Shown: positions 50,669 to 60,280, numbered from the stretch's first letter. The stretch is 64,000 nt of DNA from Thalassolituus sp. UBA1087 (GCA_002314145.1 DCCG01000004.1:89328-153327), one strand, 5' to 3'. The notes: generated by a model not told the origin, from the letters alone. Program-made: numbers and translations.

Positions 50669-52387
50669 TCAGAGTTTGATATCGTGCTCCCAGCCTTTGA
50701 TGCGAATCCGCGTATCACGGATATCCAGATCTTCGGCATCCATCACGCCTTCACCGAACACGTAACGCACGCTGGTTTCGCCGGCACTGGCTTTGGCATC
50801 GTAATCCAGCGCTGCCTGGCGGATATATTCATTGCGGGTGAGGTACGCCTTCCACTCCTGGCCGGAATACTTACTGGCCAGCAGTTTGTGTGTCTGCTGC
50901 GGGCTGATAATAAAACCGGAGGCGTTATTGCCACCAAAGCCTTTGGCATTAATAAAGGCCAGCGGCAGGGCATCGGCATTCACCGGCTGATGATTCAGCA
51001 GAATATCCAGCCCCTGCTGGTGCACGTCGTCGGCGACTTCGGTGGCGGTGGTAATACCCGGAATAATACCGTGTGCCCAGGTGCCCAGTGTCATCAGTAA
51101 CTGATCAGCGGAAGCGGCGGCAATGGAATGACCAAGGTGTGCTTTCACGGCGGTTACCGGCCATTGGCGGATGCCAAAGGCGGTGGCCAGCTCACTGAGA
51201 ATATGGCTTTCTGTTACGCGGTTCTGCGGTGTGCTGCTGCCGTGGGCCTGAACAAAAGAACCATTCTGCAGCGCGTGCTCACCAATTAACCGGCGTGCCT
51301 GTCCCATGGCTTTGCCCATGGTGATGTAATTGCCCACGCCCGGGTTGGAAATGGATTTTTTATAGCCATCGGCATGCACAAACACATCGCCGATGGCGCC
51401 ATGAATCGTCAGCCCAAGTTCGGTGGCCAGTTCGTCGTCGGTTAATACAAAAAACTGCCCGGACTCGGCCAGGGTAAAACCGGCGTTGTAGCTGAACGGG
51501 CGGCTGGCACGGCGGAAATCTGCGGCTTCCTGTTCAGTTCTGCCATCCAGCTCGCGCAGTTTTTTCTCGGTAATTAACGCCGTCATGGCGCTGTAGCCTT
51601 CTACGATTTCCGGCGTTAACGGGGATTCACTGTTACCCACAATCACCAGCCGGCGGCGGCCACTCTGAATATCATCAATGGCGACTTTCAGATTGTATAA
51701 AAAGGTTGCACAGGCACCGACCATGCTGCCCGTGGCACCGACATTGCCCAGTACATAGGCGTTGATAAAGTCCGCCGGCATTTCACTTAAGCCCATGGCG
51801 CATTGTTTGGAGCTGGTGCGTTTGCCCTGCATACGCGCCTGAATCATGCCGCCATGACCGTTACCGTCGAGCTGGCCCATGGCCGACCCGGCGTATACCG
51901 CAATCTGATCCGGATGCAGGTGTTCGCGCAGCGTGTCCCAGTCCATGCCCAGCTGGCCGAGCATATCGGAGGCAGCGTACACCGCCAGTGATAAACCACG
52001 CGGATGATGGCGGGAATTGTACTGAGCTGCCGGGTCGAAGCCTTTGGGTGTCTGACCGGCACTCTGAACCGCCAGAGGTTTGGTGGTTTCGCGCCAGCAC
52101 GGATGGCCATCGGCATCTTTGAATGGTTCATGGAAGGGCACCTTGCGGGCGTCCCATGGCAGGTTGTCCCATTCACGCACCAGGGTGCCATCGAGAATCT
52201 GTTGTTTGATGGCGTCGTTACCCTGCGTCGCATCCAGCCCCATTAACTGAGCCAGTGATGTCAGCGTATTGTTCTGTTCCGCTGCGCTGAGCTGGTCCAG
52301 CACAAGGCGGCGGAAGGCCTGGTGGCCGGAGCTGCGGCCGGCGGCATTGATGCCACCGAAGGCGGTGATGACTGCCAGTTTTCTCAT
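50669..52387 (-). CDS. fabY: Beta-ketoacyl synthase, FabY-like
   Basis: This 572-aa thiolase-fold condensing enzyme is longer than FabB/FabF and resembles Pseudomonas FabY, which starts fatty acid synthesis from acetyl-CoA and malonyl-ACP. The catalytic cysteine is C226 in GACATFLYN. Histidines are H382 in AHGSSTPQNR and H420 in HLGHS, with lysine just before. The N-terminal region (about 30-130) and the tail are extra to FabF. It is divergent from a GlxA/AraC-type regulator and has its own terminator. Confidence 0.87.
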   Translation of the reverse strand: MRKLAVITAFGGINAAGRSSGHQAFRRLVLDQLSAAEQNNTLTSLAQLMGLDATQGNDAIKQQILDGTLVREWDNLPWDARKVPFHEPFKDADGHPCWRETTKPLAVQSAGQTPKGFDPAAQYNSRHHPRGLSLAVYAASDMLGQLGMDWDTLREHLHPDQIAVYAGSAMGQLDGNGHGGMIQARMQGKRTSSKQCAMGLSEMPADFINAYVLGNVGATGSMVGACATFLYNLKVAIDDIQSGRRRLVIVGNSESPLTPEIVEGYSAMTALITEKKLRELDGRTEQEAADFRRASRPFSYNAGFTLAESGQFFVLTDDELATELGLTIHGAIGDVFVHADGYKKSISNPGVGNYITMGKAMGQARRLIGEHALQNGSFVQAHGSSTPQNRVTESHILSELATAFGIRQWPVTAVKAHLGHSIAAASADQLLMTLGTWAHGIIPGITTATEVADDVHQQGLDILLNHQPVNADALPLAFINAKGFGGNNASGFIISPQQTHKLLASKYSGQEWKAYLTRNEYIRQAALDYDAKASAGETSVRYVFGEGVMDAEDLDIRDTRIRIKGWEHDIKL

Positions 52388-52531
52388 GCGAATCCTTACT
52401 GATGTACGCGGATATAGTGTCTGCGCCTATTGTAGGATTGGCTTTGCGTTCGATATTAGTACGATTCAGTCATATCATTGAATGAATAAGACATTATTGC
52501 CGACTAAAAGGCACAGGAGCCGTGAACACTT

Positions 52532-53521
52532 GTGATTAAGCATATAACCCTGCTGACCATGGAGCAGATGCTCAGCTCCAGTGTGGCTATTCCGCTGGAA
52601 ATGCTGGAAGCGGCCCGCGCGCGCCTGAAAGTTCGGCGTGACCCGCGTGCCGCCTTTGCTGTGGAGCCCGCGGCGCGGGAAATGCAGCCGATTTCTATGC
52701 TTGGTGGCTTTCGTTTACATCCTGCCAAAGCGCTCAATCAGATTGAACATACCGATCTGATCGTTGTCCCGGCGTTATGGCGTAACCCCAAGCGGCAGCT
52801 GCAGCAGGAGGCTGAAACCATTGACTGGATCGCCCGCCAGTACCGTGCCGGAGCCAGTGTTCTGGCGGTAGGGACCGGCGTGTGTCTGCTGGCCGAAGCC
52901 GGCATTCTGGATGGTAAACCGGCGACGACCCACTGGCATTACCTGGACCAGTTTGCGCGGGATTATCCGCAGGTTCAGTTGCAGCGTCAGCATCTGCTGA
53001 CCCAGGCCGGGCGAATTTACTGCGCTGCCAGTGTGAACTCCGGTGCCGATATGATGGTGCACTTTATTGGTCTGCAATATGACCGCACGCTGGCGCAGCA
53101 GGTGGAACAACAGTTTTCGCCGGAGGTGCGCAACCCGATTGAAAAGAAGGTGTTTTATGCTGAGCAGACGGAACAGCACCCGGATGAAGCGATCGCCATG
53201 GCACAGACCTGGTTGCAGCAGAATATGCAGCGGCCATTGTCACTGGCGCAGCTGGCACAGATGACTGGCCTGAGTGAACGACAGTTTGACCGCCGCTTCC
53301 GGCAGGTGACCGGCCGTACTCCCACCCAGTACCTGCATGGTCTACGCTGTGAGAGTGCACGGGATCTTCTGCAGAACTCCAACCTGACGGTGACGGATAT
53401 CGCAGCCACGGTCGGGTTTAATGATGCAGGTTACTTTATCCGTGTATTTCGCCGGCTGGCCGGGCAGACACCCGGGGATTTCCGGCGTAAGGTAAGACTG
53501 AAGCTGTTCAGTGGTGGCTGA
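52532..53521 (+). CDS. GlxA-type AraC family regulator with DJ-1/PfpI domain
   Basis: This 329-aa regulator has an N-terminal class-I-amidotransferase-like domain (about 1-190, LIVVPALWRNP and VLAVGTGVCLLAEAGILDGKPATTHW), where the nucleophile-elbow cysteine GVCLLA is retained. Two C-terminal AraC helix-turn-helices follow (LSLAQLAQMTGLSERQFDRRF and VTDIAATVGFNDAGYFIRVFRR). It starts with GTG behind AGGAG at longer than usual spacing. Its divergent position suggests control of fabY. Confidence 0.88.
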   Translation: MIKHITLLTMEQMLSSSVAIPLEMLEAARARLKVRRDPRAAFAVEPAAREMQPISMLGGFRLHPAKALNQIEHTDLIVVPALWRNPKRQLQQEAETIDWIARQYRAGASVLAVGTGVCLLAEAGILDGKPATTHWHYLDQFARDYPQVQLQRQHLLTQAGRIYCAASVNSGADMMVHFIGLQYDRTLAQQVEQQFSPEVRNPIEKKVFYAEQTEQHPDEAIAMAQTWLQQNMQRPLSLAQLAQMTGLSERQFDRRFRQVTGRTPTQYLHGLRCESARDLLQNSNLTVTDIAATVGFNDAGYFIRVFRRLAGQTPGDFRRKVRLKLFSGG

Positions 53522-53634
53522 TTCAACTTTGGTTGTAAGGAAACAGTGTCTTGTAAAAAAACTACAGGAATGGCGTTGTTTTTTGTAGTCGGAACATTCA
53601 AACTATAACGAATGACGCTGCTATAACAATAAAT

Positions 53635-53675
53635 TATGTAGTTTTACTAGCTTTTTCCGGCCGTAAAACTACATA
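53635..53675. promoter_or_regulatory. 13-bp inverted repeat upstream of aceE
   Basis: TATGTAGTTTTAC (53635-53647) and GTAAAACTACATA (53663-53675) are perfect arms with a 15-nt spacer. Further half-sites lie upstream: GTAAAAAAACTACA (53553-53566) and TTTTTTGTAGTC (near 53579-53590). This looks like an operator cluster for a dimeric regulator. It does not match the E. coli PdhR box. Confidence 0.55.
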
Positions 53676-53752
53676 GGCAGGGTGAAATGAGTTTATCTAT
53701 GGTTACTTTCTACCGAAAGGATAATAGGTAAGACCATTTGCGACTGCCTGGC

Positions 53753-53800
53753 GCCTGCCGCGGTAACCGCGGATCAGGCTCTGGTTGCCGCCCACAAGGC
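53753..53800 (+). other. Structured 5' leader of aceE
   Basis: The main hairpin has stem GCCTG-CCGCGG (53753-53757, 53758-53763) pairing with CCGCGG-AT-CAGGC (53767-53779) around TAA. A second small hairpin, GCCGCC and GGCGG around CACAA, follows near 53787-53802. Both lie about 60-110 nt before the aceE ATG. A T-tract is absent, so they are not simple terminators. Confidence 0.5.
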
Positions 53801-53861
53801 GGAGCAAAGCCAACGCACCGACCACCTTTATTGGTGCAATAATAAGGAGACGAGAGTCCTC

Positions 53862-56519
53862 ATGACACAAGATGTCGATGTATATGAAACTCAGGAATGG
53901 CTGGATTCACTACATGCCACCATTCGCCATGCCGGTCCGGAACGGGCTGCATTTCTTCTGAAAACCCTCTTTGATAACGCTTTGGCGAAAGGCGTGGATC
54001 TGCCACCGGCAATCACCACCCCTTACCGCAACACCATCCCCACCGAGAAAGAAAAACGCATGCCGGGCGACCTGTTTATGGAACGCCGTATCCGTTCTCT
54101 GGTGCGCTGGAATGCACTGGCCATGGTGATGCGTGCCAATGACAACGACGAAGGTCTGGGCGGACACATTGCTTCCTTCTCCTCTGCTGCCACGCTGTAC
54201 GATATCGGCTTTAACTATTTTTTCCGTGGCAACGACGATGGCAACCTGGGCGATCTGATTTATTTCCAGGGCCACTCGGCACCGGGTATTTACGCCCGTT
54301 CTTATCTGGAAGGGCGCTTCGACGAAGAGCAGCTGGATAACTTCCGCCGCGAAGTGGACGGCAATGGCCTGTCTTCTTATCCGCACCCCTGGCTGATGCC
54401 GGACTACTGGCAGTTCCCGACGGTTTCTATGGGTCTGGGACCAATTCAGGCCATTTATCAGGCGCACGTTATGCGCTATCTGTCAGCCCGTGATCTGGTG
54501 CCGCGCGGTGACCGTAAAGTCTGGGCTTTCCTGGGTGACGGTGAGTGTGATGAGCCGGAAACACTGGGTGCCATTTCTCTGGCTGGCCGTGAGCAGCTGG
54601 AAAACTTAATTTTTGTGGTCAACTGTAACCTGCAGCGACTGGATGGTCCGGTACGGGGTAACGGTAAGATCATGCAGGAACTGGAAGGTGTCTTCCGTGG
54701 TGCCGGCTGGAATGTAATTAAAGTCGTCTGGGGCCGTCACTGGGATGTGCTGCTGGAAAAAGACAAATCCGGCATGCTGCAGAAACGTATGGACGAAGTC
54801 TGTGACGGTGAACTGCAGAACTACAAAGCCAACGGTGGCGCTTATACCCGTGAGCACTTCTTCGGTAAATATCCGGAGCTGGAAGAACTGGCTAAGGAAC
54901 TGACCGACGAAGATATTTTCGCCCTCAACCGCGGTGGTCACGATCCGTTTAAAGTGTACGCGGCCTACGCCGAAGCCATGGAACACAAAGGTCAGCCAAC
55001 GGTAATTCTGGCGCAGACTGTTAAAGGTTATGGTCTGGGTGATGCCGGTGAAGCGGCGAATATCACTCACTCGGTTAAGAAACTCGACAAAGATTCACTG
55101 AAGCAATTCCGTGACCGCTTTGCAATTCCGCTGTCGGATGATGAGCTGGAGCGCGTTCCTTATTACCGCCCGGCACCGGACAGCCCGGAAATGAAATACA
55201 TGATGGAACGCCGTCAGAAACTGAACGGTTTTGTTCCTTCCCGCCGCACCGAATTTGAACCCCTGAAAACGCCGGCACTGGACGTCTTCAAAGGCCAGAT
55301 CAGCGGCAGTGGTGAGCGTGAACTGTCATCAACGATGGCGTTTGTACGTATTCTGTCTCAGGTGGTTAAAGATAAAGAAATCGGTAACCGCGTTGTGCCG
55401 ATTGTACCGGACGAAGCCCGTACCTTTGGTATGGAAGGCATGTTCCGTCAGCTGGGTATTTATTCTTCTCAGGGTCAGAAATACACGCCGATGGATGCCG
55501 GCCAGATCATGTATTACAAGGAAGATAAAAAAGGCCAGATTCTGGAAGAAGGCATTAACGAAGCAGGCGCTATGTCTGCGTGGATTGCCGCAGCAACTGC
55601 TTACAGCAATTCCAACTGCCCGATGATTCCGTTCTACGTGTTCTATTCCATGTTTGGTTTCCAGCGTATCGGCGATCTGGCCTGGGCAGCTGGGGATATG
55701 CAGGCACGTGGTTTCCTGATCGGCGCCACCGCCGGCCGTACCACGCTGAACGGTGAAGGTCTGCAACACCAGGATGGCCACAGCCATCTGCTGGCGCACA
55801 CCATTCCGAACTGTAAATCATACGATCCGACTTACAGCTTTGAACTGGCCGTGATTATTCAGGACGGTCTCAAGCGTATGTATCAGGATGAAGAAAACTG
55901 CTTCTACTACATCACCACCATGAACGAAAACTACGTTCATCCGGATATGCCGGTGGGTGCGGAAGAAGGCATTGTTAAAGGTCTGTATCAGCTGAAAGCC
56001 GGTAAGAAAACCAAAGCCTCTGAGCCACGTGTTCAGCTGATGGGTTCCGGTACGATTCTGCGTGAAGTGGAAGCCGCTGCCGATATTCTGCGCGAAGATT
56101 ACGGCGTTGAATCCGACATCTGGAGTGTTACCTCGGTCAATGAGCTGGTGCGTGAAGCCAACGAATGTGACCGTGTGAATATGATTAATCCGGAAAAAGA
56201 AGAGCAGGTCCCTTACATTTCACAAACGCTGAAAGGTAAGAAAGGCCCGTTTGTTCTGGCGACCGATTACATCAAAGCCTACGGCGAGCAGCTGCGTGCG
56301 TATATTCCGGGCGCTTATAAAGTGCTGGGTACTGATGGTTTCGGCCGCAGTGACACGCGTAAAAAACTGCGTCAGTACTTTGAAGTCAGCCGTGAATTTG
56401 TTGTGCTGGCGGCACTGGATGAACTGGCGAAAGACGGCAAATTTGCCAAAGAAGATCTGGTGAAAGCCCGCGCTGCACTGGGTATTTCTGAAGACAAAGT
56501 TAACCCACTTAACCACTGA
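53862..56519 (+). CDS. aceE: Pyruvate dehydrogenase E1 component (homodimeric)
   Basis: This 885-aa thiamine-diphosphate enzyme decarboxylates pyruvate and passes acetyl to AceF. The ThDP motif GDGECDEPETLGAISLAGREQLENLIFVVNCNLQRLDG is near 226-263 in overlapping pieces, with GDGE at its start. Family segments GLGGHIASFSSAATLYD, YFQGHSAPGIYARSYLEGR and the C-terminal TDGFGRSDTR are intact. GGAGACGAGAG lies upstream of the ATG. It is the first gene of aceEF and is preceded by a structured leader. Confidence 0.97.
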   Translation: MTQDVDVYETQEWLDSLHATIRHAGPERAAFLLKTLFDNALAKGVDLPPAITTPYRNTIPTEKEKRMPGDLFMERRIRSLVRWNALAMVMRANDNDEGLGGHIASFSSAATLYDIGFNYFFRGNDDGNLGDLIYFQGHSAPGIYARSYLEGRFDEEQLDNFRREVDGNGLSSYPHPWLMPDYWQFPTVSMGLGPIQAIYQAHVMRYLSARDLVPRGDRKVWAFLGDGECDEPETLGAISLAGREQLENLIFVVNCNLQRLDGPVRGNGKIMQELEGVFRGAGWNVIKVVWGRHWDVLLEKDKSGMLQKRMDEVCDGELQNYKANGGAYTREHFFGKYPELEELAKELTDEDIFALNRGGHDPFKVYAAYAEAMEHKGQPTVILAQTVKGYGLGDAGEAANITHSVKKLDKDSLKQFRDRFAIPLSDDELERVPYYRPAPDSPEMKYMMERRQKLNGFVPSRRTEFEPLKTPALDVFKGQISGSGERELSSTMAFVRILSQVVKDKEIGNRVVPIVPDEARTFGMEGMFRQLGIYSSQGQKYTPMDAGQIMYYKEDKKGQILEEGINEAGAMSAWIAAATAYSNSNCPMIPFYVFYSMFGFQRIGDLAWAAGDMQARGFLIGATAGRTTLNGEGLQHQDGHSHLLAHTIPNCKSYDPTYSFELAVIIQDGLKRMYQDEENCFYYITTMNENYVHPDMPVGAEEGIVKGLYQLKAGKKTKASEPRVQLMGSGTILREVEAAADILREDYGVESDIWSVTSVNELVREANECDRVNMINPEKEEQVPYISQTLKGKKGPFVLATDYIKAYGEQLRAYIPGAYKVLGTDGFGRSDTRKKLRQYFEVSREFVVLAALDELAKDGKFAKEDLVKARAALGISEDKVNPLNH

Positions 56520-56532
56520 TCAGGAGGCCATC

Positions 56533-58185
56533 ATGAGTACTATGACCGTGACTGTGCCCGATATTGGTGGTGCAGAAGATGTTGAAATCATTGAAATCAA
56601 TGTCGCCGTGGGTGACAGCGTAGAACAGGAACAGGATCTGCTGGTTCTGGAAACCGATAAAGCCACCATGGAAATTCCCTGCCCTGAGGCCGGGAAAATT
56701 GCCAAAATTCTGGTGAATGTCGGAGATAAAGTGTCAGAAGGTTCTGAAATTTTTGAACTCGAAACTGATGCTGCGCCTGCTGCGGAAGAAAAATCTGAAC
56801 CGGCCGCTGAAGAAAAACCAGCGCCCGCAGAAGAGAAGCCAGCGGCTGAAGAAAAACCAGCTTCTGAACCGGCAGCGGAAGAAGTTATTGAGCTGACCGT
56901 TCCGGATCTCGGCGGTGCTGATGAAGTGACTGTGATCGAAATTGCGGCCAATGCCGGCGATGAGGTTGCAGAAGACGATTCACTGATCGTGCTGGAAAGC
57001 GATAAAGCCAGTATGGATATTCCGGCACCGCGTGCCGGAACCCTGCAGGAAATTCTGGTCAGCGTTGATGACAAAGTTAAAGAAGGTGATGTTTACGCCA
57101 AGCTGCTGGTAAGTGGCGGTGGCTCTGCATCGGCCAAAGCCGATGAAAAAGCTCCGGCGGAAGATAAACCGGCTGCGCCGGCTGCAGAAAAACCGGCGGC
57201 TGAGAAGCCCGCAGCGGCTCCGGCAGAAAGCAAAACCCAGACATTGAATGAAGTGACGGACGAAAAAGACATTCATAATGTTTATGCCGGGCCTTCCTCC
57301 CGTCGTCTGGCGCGTCAGCTGGGTGTGAACCTGACCAAAGTAAAAGGCACCGGCATGCGTGGCCGGATCACCAAAGACGATATCCGCGAGTACGTTAAAG
57401 CGGTTGTTAAACAGTCGGAAAGTGGTGCGGTTGGTGTGACAGGTGGCGCAGGTATTCCGGCCGTTCCTGCGGTTGATTTCTCTCAGTTCGGTGATATCGA
57501 ACTGGTGAAAATGAGCAAGATCAAAAAGGTTACGGCAGCCAACATGAGCCGTGCCTGGCTGAACGTACCGCACGTCACTCAGTTTGATGAAGCGGATATT
57601 ACTGATCTGGATGAATTCCGTAAGAGCATGAAAGCGGAAGCAGAAAAGCAGGGTGTGAAGTTAACGCCACTGCCATTCATGATCAAAGCCGCTGCTGCCT
57701 CTCTGGTGGCGGAGCCAAGCTTTAACGTATCGCTGCATCACGATGGTGAGCACATTGTGCAGAAAAATTATGTGCACATTGGCATTGCCTGCGATACGCC
57801 GAATGGCCTGATGGTTCCGGTTCTGCGCGACGCTGATAAGAAAGGTATTTATCAGATCGCCAAAGAAACCAACGAGCTGATTGATAAAGCCCGCAATGGC
57901 AAGCTTAAGCCCAACGAGATGCAGGGTGGCTGCTTTACGATTTCCAGTCTCGGTGCGATCGGCGGCACTGGCTTTACGCCAATCGTCAATACACCGGAAG
58001 TGGCGATTATGGGTGTATCCAAAGCTCAGATTAAGCCAGTCTGGAATGGTTCGGAATTCGTACCGCGTAACATGTTGCCACTGACGGTATCCTACGATCA
58101 CCGCGCCATTAATGGGGCTGATTGTGGCCGCTTCTTCACGCACTTTGTGGCGCTGATGAGTGATGTCCGCCGTCTGGTACTGTAA
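56533..58185 (+). CDS. aceF: Dihydrolipoamide acetyltransferase (E2) with two lipoyl domains
   Basis: This 550-aa core of the pyruvate dehydrogenase complex has lipoyl lysines K43 (ETDKATMEIP) and K158 (ESDKASMDIP). They lie in two domains separated by alanine/proline/glutamate linkers. The E1/E3-binding domain contains AGPSSRRLARQLGVNLTKV, and the C-terminal catalytic domain ends with DHRAINGADCGRF (H523). AGGAGG precedes the ATG, 13 bp after aceE. No lpd gene follows. Confidence 0.97.
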   Translation: MSTMTVTVPDIGGAEDVEIIEINVAVGDSVEQEQDLLVLETDKATMEIPCPEAGKIAKILVNVGDKVSEGSEIFELETDAAPAAEEKSEPAAEEKPAPAEEKPAAEEKPASEPAAEEVIELTVPDLGGADEVTVIEIAANAGDEVAEDDSLIVLESDKASMDIPAPRAGTLQEILVSVDDKVKEGDVYAKLLVSGGGSASAKADEKAPAEDKPAAPAAEKPAAEKPAAAPAESKTQTLNEVTDEKDIHNVYAGPSSRRLARQLGVNLTKVKGTGMRGRITKDDIREYVKAVVKQSESGAVGVTGGAGIPAVPAVDFSQFGDIELVKMSKIKKVTAANMSRAWLNVPHVTQFDEADITDLDEFRKSMKAEAEKQGVKLTPLPFMIKAAAASLVAEPSFNVSLHHDGEHIVQKNYVHIGIACDTPNGLMVPVLRDADKKGIYQIAKETNELIDKARNGKLKPNEMQGGCFTISSLGAIGGTGFTPIVNTPEVAIMGVSKAQIKPVWNGSEFVPRNMLPLTVSYDHRAINGADCGRFFTHFVALMSDVRRLVL

Positions 58186-58232
58186 GCAGAATGTTTTAGT
58201 TTAATGGGTGGGTCTTTTTAAAAGACCGTTTT

Positions 58233-58258
58233 GCCCGGCTTTTCAGCCGGGCTTTTTT
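58233..58258 (+). terminator. Rho-independent terminator of aceEF
   Basis: GCCCGGC (58233-58239) pairs with GCCGGGC (58246-58252) and is followed by T6. An extra palindrome, GGTCTTTT/AAAAGACC, lies just before at 58211-58227. Confidence 0.92.
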
Positions 58259-58279
58259 ATGCCTGTTATCCGGTGGGTA

Positions 58280-58534
58280 TCAGAAGCGGAAAGCGGCGGA
58301 GACATCCAGCTGGTTTTTGTCAAGGTCACTGTCATTGAGGTTGAAATCACTGTAGCTGATTGCAACCGAAGCATTGGGCCGCACGAATGTACGGGCTGAC
58401 AATGTGAGTTGTGTGGTGTCGTTATCACTGTCGATGGTCAGCAGGGCAGCAGGGTTTAGGATTGCCTGCACCAGCCCGCTATTTACCTGCCTGCGATTTG
58501 CATAAAAGCCGCCAGAAATATACGAATGAGTAAA
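58280..58534 (-). pseudogene. C-terminal remnant of an outer-membrane beta-barrel protein
   Basis: An open minus-strand frame of 85 codons without a credible start. It encodes alternating strands (TTQLTLSARTFVRP, ASVAISYSDFNLND) and ends NQLDVSAAFRF, the aromatic last strand typical of outer-membrane barrels. An in-frame TAA at 58535-58537 closes it upstream. It is too short to be a whole barrel, so it looks like the 3' end of a decayed gene. The parent family is not identified. Confidence 0.4.
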
Positions 58535-58639
58535 TTATATTGTTCTTTTTTGGGCAACAATTGCGTCGAACTTTTCCTGTTTATACCTGACTAATCAACT
58601 GTGACAAGGAAAAGAAACGCAGAGAACGAGGTAAAGACC

Positions 58640-58828
58640 ATGAAAAATAAAGCATTGATTGCCGGTATCGCCTGTCTGGCCAGCGCCACCATGGCTGAAG
58701 CCAAAGAAACCAGCGAAGTGATCGAGCAGGATCAGCAGGCTGAGCGTAAAGAAATTGTGGTAAAACAAAAACAGCCGCAGAGCAAAGTTGATCTGTTGGT
58801 GGATGTTCTGAAAACCCGCCTGAACTGA
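58640..58828 (+). CDS. Tiny secreted charged protein
   Basis: This 62-aa protein has a signal peptide (MKNKALIAGIACLASATMAEA, about 1-21). A highly charged 41-residue mature part follows (ERKEIVVKQKQPQSKVDLLVDVLKTRLN). GAGG precedes the ATG; an upstream in-frame start adds 13 residues. Unknown function, probably periplasmic. Confidence 0.55.
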   Translation: MKNKALIAGIACLASATMAEAKETSEVIEQDQQAERKEIVVKQKQPQSKVDLLVDVLKTRLN

Positions 58829-59224
58829 GTAAAGCCTCAGGTCCTGAAGGTCTGAAGCCGTGCCCGGATAACGTCAGCGTTGGCTGGCGTTATCCCGGCC
58901 ATGCGCTGCTGTACTTCTGTTGTCGTTATACCGCTACAGCCATCCGGTTGCAGTTATTTGGTTAAAGATCCTGCAGCCGTGACTCCGATACAGACAGTCT
59001 AATACCGTAAGCCCAGTGCCGTTATCTCATTCGCAACAGCGGACTTTTCTTTTACTGAACTACCTACTGAACTACCGGGTTCAGATCGCAACGAATTCAT
59101 TCTGAAATAAAAGGTTATTCTCATTTTTTTAACATCCCTGACGAATCCTGACGCAACCTTCCGGAGCGAATGTCTGTCATACGTTACCCATTCCGATAAT
59201 CAGTGCACTGAACAGGAAGCTCCG
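58829..59224. other. Intergenic region with one hairpin
   Basis: GGATAACG (58866-58873) and CGTTATCC (58888-58895) form a hairpin after the tiny secreted gene, with no T-tract. The rest of this 396-bp gap holds no gene, repeat or clear promoter that I can support. Confidence 0.4.
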
Positions 59225-59428
59225 ATGAAAAACATGTCCCTTCTTCTTTTTATGGCACTGAGCAGTGCCTATCTGTATGCCGATGCTGATGAGTTACGCA
59301 AACAGGTTCAATCTGCTTCTGCCGGCGAGCCGGATACTTTGACAACCGCGGATACCAGCACGGGCGGCCAGCTACCCGGCATTGTTAACGTAAGAACAGA
59401 AGAAAACACAGAAGACAGAAAAAACTAG
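59225..59428 (+). CDS. Second tiny secreted protein
   Basis: This 67-aa protein has a short signal peptide (MKNMSLLLFMALSSAYLYA, about 1-19). The mature part is acidic and polar (DADELRKQVQSASAGEPDTLTTADTSTGG). AGGA precedes the ATG. It resembles its neighbour at 58640 only in general shape. Function unknown. Confidence 0.5.
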   Translation: MKNMSLLLFMALSSAYLYADADELRKQVQSASAGEPDTLTTADTSTGGQLPGIVNVRTEENTEDRKN

Positions 59429-59494
59429 GCGTTACATCGCCAAAGCAGCGCAACGGATCAGCCGCATTAAGGGAATTCCGTTCCCGGACGGTCG

Positions 59495-60103
59495 TCACAG
59501 CGCAAAGTAGGTTTTGATACCAGATAAAATATTGTTCACAGCGACTGACGCCAGAATCAGCCCCATAACCCGGCTGACGATGCTGGCACCGGCATCGCCG
59601 ATTATACGGTGAACATAGCTGGCCAGTAACAGCAGCACCAGCACAATGGCCAGCACTGCCAGTATCATCATGGTGGTCTGGCTCTGTTCCAACAGACTGA
59701 AGCGATTATTCTCCGTCATCAGTACTGCCCCCAGCATGGCACCGGGACTGGCAATCGAGGGCACTGCCAGCGGAAAAATAGCCGTTTCTTTGCCGTCCTT
59801 TATAAAGCGTTTTTCACCTTCCGGTTTGCCTTCACCAAAAATCATGGTCAGGGCGAATAAAAACAGCACAATGCCGCCAGCGATCTGAAAAGCCGACAGC
59901 GGAATATTGATTGCATCCAGAATAATTTCGCCGGCGATGACAAAAAACAGCAGAATCAATGCCGCAAACAGGGTGGCCAGCAGAGCAACCCGACGTTTAA
60001 CGGCTTCTGTGTATTGCGCCGTAACAGCAATAAATACCGGCACCGTGCCGATGGGGTCGACGACGGCAAAAAAGAAGATAAAAGTGGCCAGTAGCTCGTT
60101 CAT
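59495..60103 (-). CDS. MarC family integral membrane protein
   Basis: This 202-aa protein has six predicted helices. The MarC signature includes FFAVVDPIGTVPVFIAVT near the N-terminus and FPLAVPSIASPGAM in the middle. The family was once linked to multiple antibiotic resistance, but its substrate is unknown; NAAT-type amino-acid transport has been proposed for relatives. AAGG precedes the ATG. Confidence 0.92.
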   Translation of the reverse strand: MNELLATFIFFFAVVDPIGTVPVFIAVTAQYTEAVKRRVALLATLFAALILLFFVIAGEIILDAINIPLSAFQIAGGIVLFLFALTMIFGEGKPEGEKRFIKDGKETAIFPLAVPSIASPGAMLGAVLMTENNRFSLLEQSQTTMMILAVLAIVLVLLLLASYVHRIIGDAGASIVSRVMGLILASVAVNNILSGIKTYFAL

Positions 60104-60280
60104 TAAACCTTATCCTGTCTGGGGAAATAACAGTGCTGATGTTCCCGCAGCGCAGCAACGGCAGACTATTTTATCATAAGCCCGGATATTGACCGGGAAA
60201 TTCTGTATGGGCTTGTCAATATAACTGTCGTTACCTGAGCGGCAGCGGGTGGTATCATAGGGCTCTTTTCTGTGACTGGA

